Positions 44,740-58,840 of a stretch of DNA of 64,000 bases are shown piece by piece. Each line of letters opens with the position of its first letter. Position 1 is the stretch's first letter. The position numbers were made by a program, and so were the translations under genes. Source of the DNA: Hahella sp. (GTDB taxonomy: Bacteria > Pseudomonadota > Gammaproteobacteria > Pseudomonadales > Oleiphilaceae); contig JANQMN010000037.1 of the NCBI GenBank assembly GCA_028280065.1, positions 1 to 64,000 on the forward strand. Direction: 5' to 3'. Below the pieces are notes generated by a model, which saw nothing but the letters and a program-made list of their open reading frames with translations, was not told the DNA's origin and did not search any database.

Positions 44740-46008
44740 ATGGAAAAACAAGATATCCGTTATGTCAGCCGTTTAACCAAAGACACTCTGGCGCTGGTAC
44801 TCGCCGGAGGCAGGGGTTCGCGTTTGCACGAACTCACCAATTGGCGCGCCAAACCGGCGCTCTACTTCGGCGGAAAGTACCGCATCATCGACTTTCCGCT
44901 TTCCAACTGTATCAATTCAGGCATTCGCCGCATTGGGGTGCTTACCCAGTATAAAGCCCATTCCCTGGTTCGCCACTTGGTTGCCGGATGGAGCCACTTC
45001 AAAAAGGAACTCGGGGAGTTTGTGGAAATACTTCCGGCCTCGCAACGGTACTCGGAAGACTGGTATCTGGGAACTGCCGACGCCATCTACCAAAATCTGG
45101 ATATTATCCGTGCCGAACAACCTAAGTATGTGATGGTCCTGTCCGGCGACCATATTTATAAGATGGATTATGGCTCAATGCTGGTGGCGCATGTTGAAAG
45201 TGGCGCGAGAATGACGGTCTCCTGCCTCGAAGTGCCGGTTGAGGAAGCTGCGAAGGCCTTCGGCGTTATGCGGGTGGATGAAAACAACCGGGTTTTGGGA
45301 TTCGAGGAAAAACCGGAACATCCTTCGCCGATTCCTGGACAGGATCATCTCACTTTAGCTTCGATGGGCAATTATATCTTCGATACGGAGTTTTTGTTCG
45401 AACACTTGCAGTTAGATGCCGCCAACCCGGAGTCAACCCATGATTTCGGTAATGATCTGATTCCCCGCATCGTTCGGGAACATCACATTCTTGCTTACCC
45501 GTTCAGGGATATGAATACCGGGGAGCGCGCCTATTGGCGGGATGTCGGAACCCTTGACTCCTTTTGGGAGGCCAACATGGAAATGATCGCCACCGCGCCT
45601 GCATTTAACATTTATGATCCCGACTGGCCGATTTGGACCTATCAATCCCAACTGCCACCCGCCAAGTTCGTCCATGATTTCGAAGACCGCCGTGGCTATG
45701 CAGTGGACTCCATGGTATCCGGAGGTTGTATTATCTCCGGTGCGGCTATCCGCCGGTCACTCCTTTTTTCAGATGTGGAACTGCATTCGTTTACCCAAGT
45801 GGATGACTCCGTGATCCTGCCCGGTGTTGTAGTTGAGCGAAACTGTAAGATTCGGCGTGCGATCATTGACCGGGGATGCCAGGTCCCTGAAGGTACGGTA
45901 GTAGGCTATGACCTGGAAGAAGACCGCAAGAAAGGGTTTAGAGTGACAAACAAAGGAGTGGTGCTGGTCACCCGCGGCATGTTAGGCCAACCGGAAGGCT
46001 ATGTGTAG
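44740..46008 (+). CDS. glgC: Glucose-1-phosphate adenylyltransferase
   Basis: This is ADP-glucose pyrophosphorylase (422 residues; E. coli 431), which makes ADP-glucose for glycogen. The nucleotide-binding [11 protein letters not shown], the [15 protein letters not shown] motif, [29 protein letters not shown] and the C-terminal left-handed beta-helix ([17 protein letters not shown]) are clear. AGGAG lies 8 bases before the ATG. No other glycogen genes are adjacent; instead it follows ackA-pta. The last codons lie in a small tandem duplication, GTGTAGTCAGGAC repeated twice with a 16-base period (46003-46031). Confidence 0.97.
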   Translation: MEKQDIRYVSRLTKDTLALVLAGGRGSRLHELTNWRAKPALYFGGKYRIIDFPLSNCINSGIRRIGVLTQYKAHSLVRHLVAGWSHFKKELGEFVEILPASQRYSEDWYLGTADAIYQNLDIIRAEQPKYVMVLSGDHIYKMDYGSMLVAHVESGARMTVSCLEVPVEEAAKAFGVMRVDENNRVLGFEEKPEHPSPIPGQDHLTLASMGNYIFDTEFLFEHLQLDAANPESTHDFGNDLIPRIVREHHILAYPFRDMNTGERAYWRDVGTLDSFWEANMEMIATAPAFNIYDPDWPIWTYQSQLPPAKFVHDFEDRRGYAVDSMVSGGCIISGAAIRRSLLFSDVELHSFTQVDDSVILPGVVVERNCKIRRAIIDRGCQVPEGTVVGYDLEEDRKKGFRVTNKGVVLVTRGMLGQPEGYV

Positions 46009-46039
46009 TCAGGACAGCGTGTAGTCAGGACGACAAAAC

Positions 46040-47575
46040 CTAGAAGAAATCCATTAGCCGTTCGGTCGCCAGCGTGTAATTTTCTGCTCCTGTTATCGCA
46101 GAAACCAGGGCGACCGAGTCCATACCGGTGCTCAACACCCTGTCAATATTTGAGGCGGATATACCGCCGATGGCGGTTAACGGAAAATGCGGTTTTAAGA
46201 TATCTACCCATAAACCGAGTTTTTCCTCTCCGACCACCACAACTTCTTTGGTAGTTGTCGGATAGATCGCGCCTATGGCCAGATAACTCGGCTTTAACGC
46301 GGCAGCCCGCGCCCATTCGAATTCTCCGTGAGTGCTGATGCCAATCCGTAAGCCGGCGTCTTTGATTAGTTGCAGATCAGCATCCAGGATATCTTCCTGT
46401 CCCAAATGTACGCCATAGGCGCCAAGCTTTATCGCAAGCTGCCAGTGGTCGTTGATAAACAACCGGGTATTGAATTGGTTTTGCAGTTTTACTGCTGCGG
46501 CAATGATGGACTCCAGTTCTTTCTGCGTTTTGTCTTTAACCCGAAGTTGGACGGTTGTGATACCCAATGGCAAAAGTTTTCCCAACCAGTCGACGCTCTC
46601 GACAACCGGATAAAGCCCCAGGGGCATTGGTCCGCAATCCGGGGATAGGGCTATGCTCATGTCATCCAGGCGATTGAAGATGTGCGGATAATCGGTGTAT
46701 TCCATCGGCCATTGCAAGCGCGCTATGGGCCCCCCTCCGGGGCCGATGGGATAACCGCTGCGTAGTCCTTGATGAACATAGGCGCTGGCTAAGGTCACGG
46801 CATTCAGTACGGTCAAATCATCAAAAACCGCCGGTTGATCGGCTGAATCACCACGCAGGGCAATAAAGGCTGCCAGTGCCGTAGATAACGTACAACCGGT
46901 GCCGCGGCTGTAGTTGACTTCCATCCGATCCTGGACCAGCCAGTAGTGATGGTCTGCCCAACAGAACAAATCCACAGCCTTGCCTGGAAATTCAGCCAAT
47001 TGAAGGTGCCCGCCTTTGAGCCAAACGCCCTTCAACCCTCTACTTTGCAGTTGTTTTGCTGCCTCCAACATGGTTTCCGGGGATTGAATAAAGCAGCCCG
47101 TCAGTCGTTCGGCTTCTTGGATATTCGGCGTGATGATGTCGGCAATGGGATATAGCTGCCGGGTCCAGTCCAAATCAGTATGAAAATCCTTGCCCGTTGT
47201 ACTTGCCAGTACAGGATCCCAGATAACCGGCAATCCCGGTCCCCATTCCGATTTTGGCGCGAGTTGCTGTCGAATTTGCTTCGCTTGGTTTTTATTCGCA
47301 ACCAGGCCGATTTTGCAGCAAACCGGTGGAGAATCACGGAAAACCGAAGAAAATTGATTCTTCATTATTAACGGATCCACCGGGTCAATCAGGTCAACGC
47401 CCTGGGTGTGTTGCGCGGTGACAGCGGTTAAAACACTAACGGGATGCACGGACAAGCCATGGCAGGCAGCCAAATCTGCCTGCAGACCGGCGGCCCCGGA
47501 ACTATCCGAGGCTGAGATAAGCAATACTTTCGGAGGCATGGTTGCCTGTTTTGAGATAGTTTTCGTTATTGGCAT
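46040..47575 (-). CDS. thiDE: Bifunctional HMP-P kinase/thiamine-phosphate synthase (ThiDE)
   Basis: This 511-residue fusion has an N-terminal ThiD kinase domain (about 14-270; ISASDSSGAAGLQADLAA, DPVLASTTG, TPNIQEAERLTG, WLKGGH and the GTGCTLSTALAAF anion hole) that phosphorylates the pyrimidine precursor. The C-terminal ThiE domain (about 318-511; VQLRVKDKT, LFINDHW, GVHLGQED, GISTHG, GAIYPTTTK and TAIGGIS) joins pyrimidine and thiazole to give thiamine phosphate. It is the last gene of the thi operon, 23 bases after thiG, and convergent with glgC. Confidence 0.95.
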   Translation of the reverse strand: MPITKTISKQATMPPKVLLISASDSSGAAGLQADLAACHGLSVHPVSVLTAVTAQHTQGVDLIDPVDPLIMKNQFSSVFRDSPPVCCKIGLVANKNQAKQIRQQLAPKSEWGPGLPVIWDPVLASTTGKDFHTDLDWTRQLYPIADIITPNIQEAERLTGCFIQSPETMLEAAKQLQSRGLKGVWLKGGHLQLAEFPGKAVDLFCWADHHYWLVQDRMEVNYSRGTGCTLSTALAAFIALRGDSADQPAVFDDLTVLNAVTLASAYVHQGLRSGYPIGPGGGPIARLQWPMEYTDYPHIFNRLDDMSIALSPDCGPMPLGLYPVVESVDWLGKLLPLGITTVQLRVKDKTQKELESIIAAAVKLQNQFNTRLFINDHWQLAIKLGAYGVHLGQEDILDADLQLIKDAGLRIGISTHGEFEWARAAALKPSYLAIGAIYPTTTKEVVVVGEEKLGLWVDILKPHFPLTAIGGISASNIDRVLSTGMDSVALVSAITGAENYTLATERLMDFF

Positions 47576-47598
47576 GGCTACCTAATGTGTCAGGCCTA

Positions 47599-48408
47599 TT
47601 ATTGCGAGTTGTTACTCTTGTGCTGGTGCCAAAAAGGCATGCCAATGGTCGGCGTACTGGGAGAGGCGGTTTGCTGAGGCAACATCAGGCCCGCCAAGTA
47701 GGCATGTCGTCCGCCGGCGACGGCGTTTCGAAACACTTCCGCCATTAATACCGGATTGTCCGCTTTGGCTATCGCCGTATTTAACAGCACCGCATCAAAT
47801 CCCATTTCCATTGCTTCCATGGCCTGAGATGGTGCGCCGATACCGGCATCTACTATCAAAGGAAGGTCTGGCAATCGTTCGCGGAGCATTCTCAGATGAT
47901 ACGGGTTCAGTAGTCCCAAACCGGTACCGATGGGCGCTCCCCAGGGCATTAATACCTCGCAACCCACATCCCTCAAGCGCTGGCAAAGTATCAGGTCTTC
48001 CGTGCAATAGGGTAAGACCTTGAAGCCCCTTGTTATTAACTCACTGGCGGCTTCCAGCAAACCGAAGGGATCGGGCTGTAAACTGTAATCGTCCCCTATC
48101 ACTTCCAATTTCAACCATTCGGTTTGGAACAACTCCCTGGACATTTCCGCGAGATTGATGGCTTCCTTGCCGGTTCGGCAACCGGCGGTATTTGGCAATA
48201 ATTTGCAACCGGTTTCCTTGATTGCCTGCCATATGGCCGCTCCGGCTTCTTGACCAGGTCCTTGCCGGCGCAACGATAGCGTAATGATTTCCGCGCCGCT
48301 GGCTTTCACCGCAGATTGCATAATGCTGGGCGATGGATATAAAGCAGAACCGATCAACAAGCGGCTGTGAAATGTCTCGCCATACAGCGTTAAGGGCTTA
48401 TCGGACAT
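47599..48408 (-). CDS. thiG: Thiazole synthase
   Basis: ThiG builds the thiazole ring from dehydroglycine, deoxyxylulose phosphate and sulfur carried by ThiS. The 269-residue TIM barrel shows [20 protein letters not shown], the Schiff-base lysine region [47 protein letters not shown] and [12 protein letters not shown] chose ATG 48408, 8 bases after GGAGGG; a GTG at 48414 overlaps the thiS stop and is too close to that site. It lies in the thiC-thiO-thiS-thiG-thiDE operon. Confidence 0.96.
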   Translation of the reverse strand: MSDKPLTLYGETFHSRLLIGSALYPSPSIMQSAVKASGAEIITLSLRRQGPGQEAGAAIWQAIKETGCKLLPNTAGCRTGKEAINLAEMSRELFQTEWLKLEVIGDDYSLQPDPFGLLEAASELITRGFKVLPYCTEDLILCQRLRDVGCEVLMPWGAPIGTGLGLLNPYHLRMLRERLPDLPLIVDAGIGAPSQAMEAMEMGFDAVLLNTAIAKADNPVLMAEVFRNAVAGGRHAYLAGLMLPQQTASPSTPTIGMPFWHQHKSNNSQ

Positions 48409-48413
48409 CAGCA

Positions 48414-48669
48414 CTACCCTCCGCTCACCGGCGCGAGAATATCCACCAAATCGCCTTGCTCAACATATCTGCTGCTGTAGTGGCTTCTGGGGACAAACTC
48501 TGTGTTTACCGCAACGGCAAATTCCTTACCGGTGTAACCGAACTTTTTTGCAAGATCCCCGATGCTCATTCCGGAATCAAGGGTGATCGACTGACCATTG
48601 AGGGAGCATTGAATTAAACTCCGGTTCTGCGTTTCCTTCAATTTTTCATCCTTTCCCGCCGCATGGCCA

Positions 48670-48683
<14 letters not shown>
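48414..48683 (-). CDS. thiS: ThiS sulfur carrier
   Basis: This is the ubiquitin-like sulfur carrier for thiazole formation. The beta-grasp core ([15 protein letters not shown], then [15 protein letters not shown] and [13 protein letters not shown]) ends in the required Gly-Gly for adenylation and thiocarboxylation. At 89 residues it is longer than the typical 66 because of a polar extension of about 23 residues at the N-terminus. ATG 48683 is preceded by GAGGT, and the gene overlaps the thiO 3' end by 14 bases. A shorter start is not evident. Confidence 0.93.
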
Positions 48684-51757
<3,074 letters not shown>

Positions 51758-51848
51758 CTAAGCTGGGCGTGGTATAGCACCAGACGAAGAAGAAGGTTTG
51801 CCTTTATGGATGATTCAAGAAACGCTATGGATTTATCCGAAGGCAGAC

Positions 51849-51950
51849 TTGTTTCCTACGCTGGTCCTAACCAGTTCAGGTTCAACGGGCTCCACTACAG
51901 TAATAACTACCCTATAGTGATCTCAGCCTTCACAGGCACCCCGACAAGAA
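51849..51950 (-). promoter_or_regulatory. TPP riboswitch (THI element)
   Basis: The minus strand carries the conserved TPP aptamer elements in order: TCGGGGTGCC at the 5' side, the CTGAGA core, CCCGTTGAACCTGA, and GGTTAGGACCAGCGTAGGAA before the 3' end. It lies in the leader of thiC. Binding of thiamine pyrophosphate is expected to reduce expression of the whole thi operon. Downstream, TGCCTT (about 51841) and AAGGCA (about 51800) could form the switching hairpin. Confidence 0.93.
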
Positions 51951-52125
51951 CAGCCAGTGTAAGCATTATTCTAGGGTAGAGGCAAGGATAAATTAGCTAA
52001 TTATTGGTCAACGTAAGGTATAGGCTGGCTTATCGGCCTCCGAAGGGAGTTATCAAGAGTTTATCTGATTACATAATTTGAAGGTCAAAAACTTAACACT
52101 TTCGTTCTTCGTAGTGATTGGAACT
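51951..52125. other. Intergenic region upstream of the TPP riboswitch
   Basis: This region should hold the thi operon promoter and is downstream of the binding-protein gene at 52126. A TAGAAT-like -10 lies near 51971 on the minus strand. No gene is visible. Confidence 0.4.
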
Positions 52126-52893
52126 TTAATAGGTCCCTTCAAAAAGTTCATCAAGGTATTTCCGGTATGTGCCATCTACTCTCAGTTTTTTTATTCCACT
52201 ATTAAATGCTTCTAGCAACATATCTCCTTTCGGATGGGATCTTGATATGATCAGATGGCCTGTGGTCGCACGGAAAGGTTTCGCATGTGTCGTCAACATT
52301 TCCTGGGCGACAGGAATTTTATTTTTAATAAGTAACCATCCAGTCACTTCATCAAGTGGAAAAATATCGATTCTTCCGGATGCCAATTTTTTCAGATTTT
52401 GCTCATCCGAGGCAGTCTCGTCAGCTTTTATACGCCCGCCCTTTACCGCAGCCCAAAGCTCTGGAGTATAGCTATACCCGCGGGTTAGTCCAAACTTTAG
52501 ACCCTTGAGATCATCCAGATTTTTCCAGTCCGGGACTTTGGTCTTTTTTTGGTGAAATAGTAATTCCCGGTGATCTGAAATTGTATCGCTGAAAAAGAAA
52601 ATATTTTCTCTGTCGGCATTTGTGAACGAAAAGGAAACCGCATCGACTTTAGCTTTTTCACCGTCGGCCAACGCTCTTTTCCAGGGTACATAGCGTAGTT
52701 CCACCTGATACCCCTCCAGCTCGAAAGCCTTCAATATTACACGGTTTACAAAGCCTCCATACTGTGCCTGTGAACTTGTAAACGGGGCATATTCCGTGGT
52801 TGCAATAGTAACTTTCTGAGGATATACCTGAGTGGCAAGCAAGCACCCAAATAAGAAAAATAGGCTGTAGAATGAGCGTTTGAAGATAGACAT
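52126..52893 (-). CDS. Periplasmic amino-acid-type solute-binding protein (SBP family 3)
   Basis: This 255-residue exported protein has a signal peptide (MSIFKRSFYSLFFLFGCLLATQ) and a typical family 3 periplasmic-binding fold: TIATTEYAPFTSSQ at the mature N-terminus, LKAFELEGYQVELRYVPWKRA, then LDDLKGLKFGLTRGYSYTPE and DEQNLKKLASGRID. No permease or ATPase is adjacent, so it may act as a stand-alone sensor or orphan binding protein. The ligand is unknown. It is unlike the binding protein at 14260 in detail. Confidence 0.8.
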   Translation of the reverse strand: MSIFKRSFYSLFFLFGCLLATQVYPQKVTIATTEYAPFTSSQAQYGGFVNRVILKAFELEGYQVELRYVPWKRALADGEKAKVDAVSFSFTNADRENIFFFSDTISDHRELLFHQKKTKVPDWKNLDDLKGLKFGLTRGYSYTPELWAAVKGGRIKADETASDEQNLKKLASGRIDIFPLDEVTGWLLIKNKIPVAQEMLTTHAKPFRATTGHLIISRSHPKGDMLLEAFNSGIKKLRVDGTYRKYLDELFEGTY

Positions 52894-53036
52894 GTTCCAA
52901 CCCTTTGATCGATACCTTTACTAATTAAAGTTCAAAGGTATTACATTGCAAATTACTTAAGGAGGTAGGGTCTAAATTAAGGAGTTAAGACGCCCCAACT
53001 TAATACCCTAACCCAAAGACACTGCAGACTCACCAT

Positions 53037-54077
53037 TCAACTTAGCTCAACCAGGGGTAAGGTGGATCCTGCTTGCAGAACGCCAATAGGACGCGAATGT
53101 AACTCTTGGGTGGCGAGCAGTTGTTCCAGCTGTTCGCGCGCCTGGGGTTGCACGGCGATAAGCAGGCCACCACTGGTTTGCGGATCACATAGTATGGCTT
53201 TTTGCTCGTCGCTCATAATTCCCAGCTTGTGGCCGTAGCTGTCAAAGTTACGACCGGTGCCACCAGGAACCGCACCGGCTGCGATATATTCCTTAACGGG
53301 AGCCAGGGTGGGAATCTCTTCGTAATCCAACGCCGCTCGAACGCCGCTGCCTTCACATATTTCCACGAGATGTCCCATCAGACCGAATCCGGTCACATCG
53401 GTAATCGCCGTGACACCCTCAATTGCCGCTACTTCGGCACCGATCTCGTTAAGCTGGCACATCAAATCAATCGCAAGCCGTTCATGTCCCGGTTTAAGCT
53501 TTTTCTGCTTTTGCGCAGTTGTCAGTACACCGATACCCAGTGGTTTGGTTAAGTACAGCAAGTCGCCGTCTCCGGCGGTGTTGTTCTTCGTTAATCGTTT
53601 TTTATCAACTATCCCGGTAACCGCCAGACCGAAGATCGGCTCCGGTGAGTCGATGCTGTGGCCGCCTGCCAGTGCTATCCCTGCATCTGCGCAGGCTTGG
53701 CGACCGCCGTCCACTACACGCTGAGCCACGTCCGCGGATAACAGATTCGTAGGCCAGCCAAGAATCGCGATCGCCATTATCGGCTTACCGCCCATGGCAT
53801 AGATATCGCTGATGGCATTGGTTGCGGCGATGCGGCCAAAGTCGAAGGGATCGTCGGCAATCGGCATGAAGAAATCAGTCGTCGACAACACCACCTGCCC
53901 GTTTCCCAGATCGTAGGCCGCAGCATCATCCTTGCTGTTATTACCGACCAGCAACCTGGGATCCGGTTTGGGCGTTAACTGCGATTGCAGGATGGTTTCA
54001 AGTATTTTTGGAGATATTTTACAGCCGCAGCCCGCGCCATGGCTGTATTCAGTCAGCTTAATATCTGTTTGTGTCAT
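53037..54077 (-). CDS. selD: Selenophosphate synthetase SelD
   Basis: This 346-residue enzyme makes selenophosphate from selenide and ATP, the selenium donor for selenocysteine and 2-selenouridine. The catalytic loop GAGCGCK carries Cys17 and Lys20 at the E. coli positions; here it is Cys and not Sec. The motifs [34 protein letters not shown] and [13 protein letters not shown] are also present. selA, selB and ybbB are not in the window, so the selenium use (selenoproteins or tRNA) cannot be told. It is 15 bases downstream of der on the same strand. Confidence 0.95.
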   Translation of the reverse strand: MTQTDIKLTEYSHGAGCGCKISPKILETILQSQLTPKPDPRLLVGNNSKDDAAAYDLGNGQVVLSTTDFFMPIADDPFDFGRIAATNAISDIYAMGGKPIMAIAILGWPTNLLSADVAQRVVDGGRQACADAGIALAGGHSIDSPEPIFGLAVTGIVDKKRLTKNNTAGDGDLLYLTKPLGIGVLTTAQKQKKLKPGHERLAIDLMCQLNEIGAEVAAIEGVTAITDVTGFGLMGHLVEICEGSGVRAALDYEEIPTLAPVKEYIAAGAVPGGTGRNFDSYGHKLGIMSDEQKAILCDPQTSGGLLIAVQPQAREQLEQLLATQELHSRPIGVLQAGSTLPLVELS

Positions 54078-54092
54078 TGGTTAAATTTTCCA

Positions 54093-55508
54093 TCAGCGAC
54101 GCTTATTCTTTTGCCTATGTTTCAACTTTTTCACGTGTTTCATCAGTCTTTCTTTCTTCTTTTGCTGGCGGGGAGTTAAGCGGTTAACTTTGCCGGCGAA
54201 TGGATTCTCGCCGCCGCGAAATTCGAAACGAATAGGAGAGCCCGCCACGCCTAATACTTTACGAAAGGTATTCTCCAGATAGCGGCGGTAGCTGTTCGGC
54301 AAAGCATCCGTTTGATTGCCGTGGACGATGATTAACGGCGGATTGGAACCACCCTGGTGGGCATAACGCAACTTGATTCTACGACCGTTGACCAATGGTG
54401 GCGGATGGGAGTTAACGGCATCTTCCAGTAAGGTCGTCAGCCTATTAGTGGACCATTTGGCCATGGCGCTCTCATAGCCTGTATGAATGGTCTTATAGAG
54501 CAACCCCACTCCCGTGCCGTGCAACGCAGAGATAAAATGGACCTTGGCATACTCCACAAATCCGAGTCGCCGGTCGATATCATTTCTAACCTTATCCTTT
54601 TCTTCCTGCGACATGCCATCCCACTTATTGATGGCAATGACCAGAGCGCGACCAGCTTCGATGGCAAAACCAAGCAGATGTAAATCCTGATCAACGATGC
54701 CTTCCCGCGCATCTAGGACCAAGATCACAACATGGGCGTCTTTGATGGCCTGCAAGGTTTTTATAATGGAGAACTTCTCCACTGCCTGACCAATATTCTT
54801 TCGGCGCCTGACGCCGGCGGTGTCGATAATCGTGTAACGTTGCTCTTGGCGCTCATAGGGAATGTAAACACTGTCCCGGGTGGTGCCGGGTTGATCGAAA
54901 ACAACCACCCGTTCCTCACCTAACATGCGATTCACCAGAGTTGATTTACCGACGTTCGGCCGGCCTATTATTCCGATCTTGATTGAATCGGAAACGGCTT
55001 CAGGTTCATGTTCTGTCTCCCCAAAGCCATCCAAGGCGCGTTCGACAAGGGACTTGATGCCACGATTGTGAGAGGCAATGGTGAACTGCGGATCGGGAAA
55101 ACCCAAACGGTAAAAATCTGCGGCGGCGACGTCAGGATCGAGACCGTCAACCTTGTTAACCACCAGAATGACGTTTTTGCCACGGACCCGGATTTCCTTG
55201 GCGATGGCTTCGTCGGCGGCGGTTACCCCTGCCTGGGCATCAACGATAAACAGTACAATATCGGCTTCAGAAATGGCGGCGAAGGATTGTCCGGCCATCG
55301 CAGCGTCGATACCCTCTTCTCCGCCTGTTAACCCACCAGTATCGACAACAATGAAACTGCGGTTTTCTATCTGCCCTTCGCCGTATTGGCGATCTCTGGT
55401 TAATCCTGGAAAATCCGCTACAATGGCATCCTTGGTTTTTGTCAGGCGATTAAATATGGTGGATTTGCCGACATTTGGCCTTCCAACCAGAGCGATAACC
55501 GGTTTCAT
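54093..55508 (-). CDS. der: Ribosome biogenesis GTPase Der
   Basis: This is an essential GTPase (471 residues) for 50S ribosomal subunit assembly. It has two tandem GTPase domains, each with a [10 protein letters not shown]-loop, a DTGG/DTAG switch and an NKxD motif, followed by a KH-like domain and a strongly basic tail ([12 protein letters not shown]). I chose ATG 55508, 6 bases after GGAG, which gives the standard [16 protein letters not shown] start. It is the last gene of the conserved hisS-yfgM-bamB-der block. Confidence 0.97.
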   Translation of the reverse strand: MKPVIALVGRPNVGKSTIFNRLTKTKDAIVADFPGLTRDRQYGEGQIENRSFIVVDTGGLTGGEEGIDAAMAGQSFAAISEADIVLFIVDAQAGVTAADEAIAKEIRVRGKNVILVVNKVDGLDPDVAAADFYRLGFPDPQFTIASHNRGIKSLVERALDGFGETEHEPEAVSDSIKIGIIGRPNVGKSTLVNRMLGEERVVVFDQPGTTRDSVYIPYERQEQRYTIIDTAGVRRRKNIGQAVEKFSIIKTLQAIKDAHVVILVLDAREGIVDQDLHLLGFAIEAGRALVIAINKWDGMSQEEKDKVRNDIDRRLGFVEYAKVHFISALHGTGVGLLYKTIHTGYESAMAKWSTNRLTTLLEDAVNSHPPPLVNGRRIKLRYAHQGGSNPPLIIVHGNQTDALPNSYRRYLENTFRKVLGVAGSPIRFEFRGGENPFAGKVNRLTPRQQKKKERLMKHVKKLKHRQKNKRR

Positions 55509-55528
55509 TAAAACTCCAATAGATCTGC

Positions 55529-56701
55529 CTAGGAGCCGGCTTCCGCCAGAGACCAAAGACTAAGCTTGCCGTCGCTTCCCAGAACCAGAAAACCTTCATC
55601 CAACACGATGGGCCCCACGGCGACAAAGTCTCCAGCCGGCCGAATTCGCGCGGCAAAAGAACCATCCAACTGCGAGAGTATATGAACGTACCCGTCCAGG
55701 TCGCCAACCAAGAGGTAATTGCCCCATGGCACGGCATTCGTGAGTTCTCTGTAGGACAACTCGGTTTGACGCCAAACCTCACGCTGGGAGTTGGTATCAT
55801 AGGCAACCACGTCACCTTCCACGGTGGTGACGTAGATATTGGTAAATCCTAAAGTCGGCGTCATTCGGCTGGAAACGGGAATAGTCCATTCGACCTTGCC
55901 GTTGAACAAACCCAGTTTCGATAATTGCCCCTGGTAGGCCACGGCATAAATCGCGCTGCCATCGACAACTACGTCACCGTCTACGTCGATCAATCTTTCT
56001 AACTCGGTTTTACCTTTCGGCGAAGCCACCCGTTGTTCCCAGAAAAGCTGACCATCTTCGAGACTGAGCGCGATGACAGTGCCGTTTGATAAACCCGAAA
56101 GAACAGCGTCCTGAACAATGACGGGAGGACTACTGCCGCGCAGAGACAAGGAAGGTTCGCTGGCGGCATATTCCCATAGTTTCTCACCGGTATCCGCTGA
56201 ATAGGAGGTAATCTTGCCATTTACCGAGTTTACGATAACCTTACCTAGCGCCGCTGCCGCTGGCGCCAACACCTCGGAAGGCAGGCCGACTTCCCAAGCA
56301 ACCGCACCGTCTTCCTTGTGCAACCCAATTAGTTCGCCGTTTTCAGTGGTGACATAGATTTTTGACCGGTCGCCGCCAATACCCCCAATCAATGGCCTAT
56401 CTAAGTCGACACTCCAGCTTTCGTCACCATTGCCGGTATCGAAGCGGTAGACGTCACCGTCATAACTCATCGCGTAAACGGCGGACGAATCCACATGCGC
56501 CCTATATTGAAAAAGTTGACCATCCTGACCTCCACCGGTTGAGCGGGACCAATGGCGTTTCACTTCTATCTGAGGAACAAAGGAATTTAACTCTGCGGGT
56601 TCCGGCCGCACATCATCAGAACAACCGGTAGTTAGTACCAACAGCCCGAAAACAACGGCTAGCCAGGCCCATAAACCTTTCAGTTTAATTAGTCTATGCA
56701 T
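55529..56701 (-). CDS. bamB: BamB, outer membrane assembly lipoprotein
   Basis: BamB is a lipoprotein of the BAM complex that helps BamA insert outer membrane proteins. The 390 residues have a lipobox LTTGC with acceptor Cys27, then an eight-bladed PQQ-like beta-propeller with repeated G-x-V-Y/W-A motifs ([40 protein letters not shown]). I chose ATG 56701, overlapping the yfgM stop by 8 bases, over the longer frame to 56716. It is in the yfgM-bamB-der order found in E. coli. Confidence 0.95.
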   Translation of the reverse strand: MHRLIKLKGLWAWLAVVFGLLVLTTGCSDDVRPEPAELNSFVPQIEVKRHWSRSTGGGQDGQLFQYRAHVDSSAVYAMSYDGDVYRFDTGNGDESWSVDLDRPLIGGIGGDRSKIYVTTENGELIGLHKEDGAVAWEVGLPSEVLAPAAAALGKVIVNSVNGKITSYSADTGEKLWEYAASEPSLSLRGSSPPVIVQDAVLSGLSNGTVIALSLEDGQLFWEQRVASPKGKTELERLIDVDGDVVVDGSAIYAVAYQGQLSKLGLFNGKVEWTIPVSSRMTPTLGFTNIYVTTVEGDVVAYDTNSQREVWRQTELSYRELTNAVPWGNYLLVGDLDGYVHILSQLDGSFAARIRPAGDFVAVGPIVLDEGFLVLGSDGKLSLWSLAEAGS

Positions 56702-57353
56702 CCGCAAGATCGTCAATTTTTATTTGTAACAGTTGGGTGGGAGTTTCTGCTTCCTCAGCCTTGGCAAGCGCTTTCCGGTAGGCTTCTTTTGCCTGCGCCC
56801 GATCGCCTTTCATTTTCAGGATGTCACCTTTAACCTCCTGGTATTGGATATAAAAACTGTCGTCCGGGGTGGTGTCCAATAGCGCGACGGCAGCATCATA
56901 TTTTTGTTGCGCCGCCAACAACTTTGCCAACCGCAAATCGACAACGCTAGCCAAAGCGGCGTCGTCTTTGGCCAGACTGATTTCCTTCAAACTGGCTTCC
57001 GCAGCACTGAATTCGCCTTTCTCGGCTAACCTTTTCGCTTCAAATAACAAGGCAAAATTGGCGTATTCCGAATTAGGAAATTTTTCCTGTAAATCATTGG
57101 CCAGGAAGCTCACATTATCGACGCTTTCTTCTCCTTCCGCTGTCGGAGCCGCCTGTACCACAGCTGCTTGATTCAACTCGTAGAACAACATGGAGGCTTG
57201 TTCTTTTTGATCCTTGGTGTGCTGCTGCCAGGCTTTCCAGCCGAATATCGCAGCCAAAGCCAAGCCTACGCCTATCAACAGTGAGTTACCGTTTTCACTC
57301 CACCATTTTTTTAAGGCCGCTACCTGTTCTTCTTCACTTCTTAAATGATCCAC
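56694..57353 (-). CDS. yfgM: YfgM, SecYEG-associated TPR membrane protein
   Basis: This 219-residue single-pass membrane protein has a short cytoplasmic N-terminus (MDHLRSEEEQVAALKKWW), a membrane helix (about 24-40) and periplasmic TPR-like repeats. YfgM is an ancillary subunit of the Sec translocon that interacts with the chaperone PpiD. The position between hisS and bamB matches E. coli. Confidence 0.93.
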   Translation of the reverse strand: MDHLRSEEEQVAALKKWWSENGNSLLIGVGLALAAIFGWKAWQQHTKDQKEQASMLFYELNQAAVVQAAPTAEGEESVDNVSFLANDLQEKFPNSEYANFALLFEAKRLAEKGEFSAAEASLKEISLAKDDAALASVVDLRLAKLLAAQQKYDAAVALLDTTPDDSFYIQYQEVKGDILKMKGDRAQAKEAYRKALAKAEEAETPTQLLQIKIDDLADA

Positions 57354-57475
57354 CTTGTTCCTCTCTATTCAATTTCAATCCTGAAACGGCATCCCGGCAC
57401 ATTTCGCGGAGTCGAAAAGAAAAATGTATATTTCGTTTCTCGTATTTTGCATCGACTACTCATCCTTGTGTCTTG

Positions 57476-57517
57476 TAAGCCATCAGGCATAAATCTACTT
57501 TTCAGGTTGATGGCTTA
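57476..57517 (-). other. Inverted repeat at the 3' end of hisS
   Basis: TAAGCCATCA and TGATGGCTTA form a perfect 10-base stem with a 22-base loop that includes the hisS stop codon. There is no T-run after it on the minus strand, so it is more likely an RNA-stabilising or processing hairpin between hisS and yfgM than a terminator. Confidence 0.45.
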
Positions 57518-58798
57518 GGTTAATTCCAAAATTTGAGGAATCAACTCTAAAAATTCTTGCGCCGGCAAGGTTTTTTGCTCCTGGTCTGCACGTAACGGTT
57601 TCAGCGTCACGCTCTGAGCTGCCACTTCCGATTCACCGATAAGCAACGCATAACGCGCATTGCTTTTGTCAGCCTTTTTCATTTGGGATTTAAAACTGCC
57701 ACCCCCGCAATGCAGTTGTACTGTTGGCGTTCCGGCGGCACTGCGCACTTTTTCCGCAAGACTGAAGGCAAACGCCGCTGAGCCCTCACCGACTGCCGTG
57801 ACATAAAAATCCGGATGACTGGCCCATTGTGAGTTTTGCAAGCTCAAACCCGTCAGCATCAGTACCAATCGTTCGATCCCCATTGCAAATCCCACGGCCG
57901 GTGTAGGCCGGCCACCCAGTTGTTCCACCAGACCGTCGTATCGTCCGCCACCACATACCGTTCCCTGGGCACCTAACGAAGAAGTAATCCACTCAAAAAC
58001 GGTTTTGCTGTAGTAGTCAAGTCCTCGAACCAGTTTCGGATTAACTTTATAGGCAATTCCAACATCGTCGAGGTACCGGCGTAATCCATCGAAATGATCC
58101 CGGGAATCAGCGTCCATGTAATCCTGGAACACCGGGGCTTCATTAAGGACTTTCTGTGTACCGGCATCTTTACTGTCGAGGATTCGTAGCGGATTGCTGC
58201 TGAGACGCCGCTGGCTATCTTCATCCAGATCGGACTGGTAGCGGCTAAGATACTCGACCAAGGCAGACTTATAAGCGCCTCTGGCAGCGGCGCTTCCGAT
58301 GGAGTTCAACTCAAGCTCGACATGTCCGGATAACCCTAAACGGTCCCATAGACGGGCAGTCATCACGATTAACTCGGCATCGATATCCGGTCCTGACATC
58401 CCGAAACATTCCACCCCGATTTGGTGAAACTGTCGGTATCGGCCCTTCTGAGGGCGTTCATAACGAAACATCGGCCCCGAGTACCAAAACCGTTGAACCT
58501 GGTTATACAGCATGCCCTGCTGTTCCGCCGCACGGACACACCCGGCAGTTCCTTCAGGACGTAGAGTCAGGCTGTCGCCGTTGCGGTCATTGAAGGTATA
58601 CATCTCCTTTTCCACAATATCGGTAACCTCCCCGATCGAACGGACAAACAGGGCCGTTTGTTCAACGATGGGAAACTTGACTTCGTCAATACCGTACTGG
58701 GTAAAAACCTGCCTTGCAGTATCTTCCAGGAAACGCCATACGGGAGTCTCCTCCGGTAGAATATCGTTCATACCGCGAATGGCCTGAATCCTAGCCAA
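57515..58798 (-). CDS. hisS: Histidyl-tRNA synthetase
   Basis: This class II synthetase charges tRNA-His (427 residues; E. coli 424). It begins at [16 protein letters not shown] and carries motif 2 region [20 protein letters not shown], the His-specific [15 protein letters not shown], motif 3 [10 protein letters not shown] and a C-terminal anticodon domain. The start is read as TTG 58798, with GAGGTG 5-6 bases upstream; no ATG fits. It sits between ispG and yfgM as in E. coli. Confidence 0.96.
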   Translation of the reverse strand: MARIQAIRGMNDILPEETPVWRFLEDTARQVFTQYGIDEVKFPIVEQTALFVRSIGEVTDIVEKEMYTFNDRNGDSLTLRPEGTAGCVRAAEQQGMLYNQVQRFWYSGPMFRYERPQKGRYRQFHQIGVECFGMSGPDIDAELIVMTARLWDRLGLSGHVELELNSIGSAAARGAYKSALVEYLSRYQSDLDEDSQRRLSSNPLRILDSKDAGTQKVLNEAPVFQDYMDADSRDHFDGLRRYLDDVGIAYKVNPKLVRGLDYYSKTVFEWITSSLGAQGTVCGGGRYDGLVEQLGGRPTPAVGFAMGIERLVLMLTGLSLQNSQWASHPDFYVTAVGEGSAAFAFSLAEKVRSAAGTPTVQLHCGGGSFKSQMKKADKSNARYALLIGESEVAAQSVTLKPLRADQEQKTLPAQEFLELIPQILELT

Positions 58799-58840
58799 TC
58801 TGCACCTCAACCTAAGAAATTTCTAACAGGGCCGCACACT

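Noticed and set aside
46003-46031. Tandem duplication GTGTAGTCAGGAC at the end of glgC
   Set aside because: Only two short copies at the stop codon; likely a local slippage event without function.
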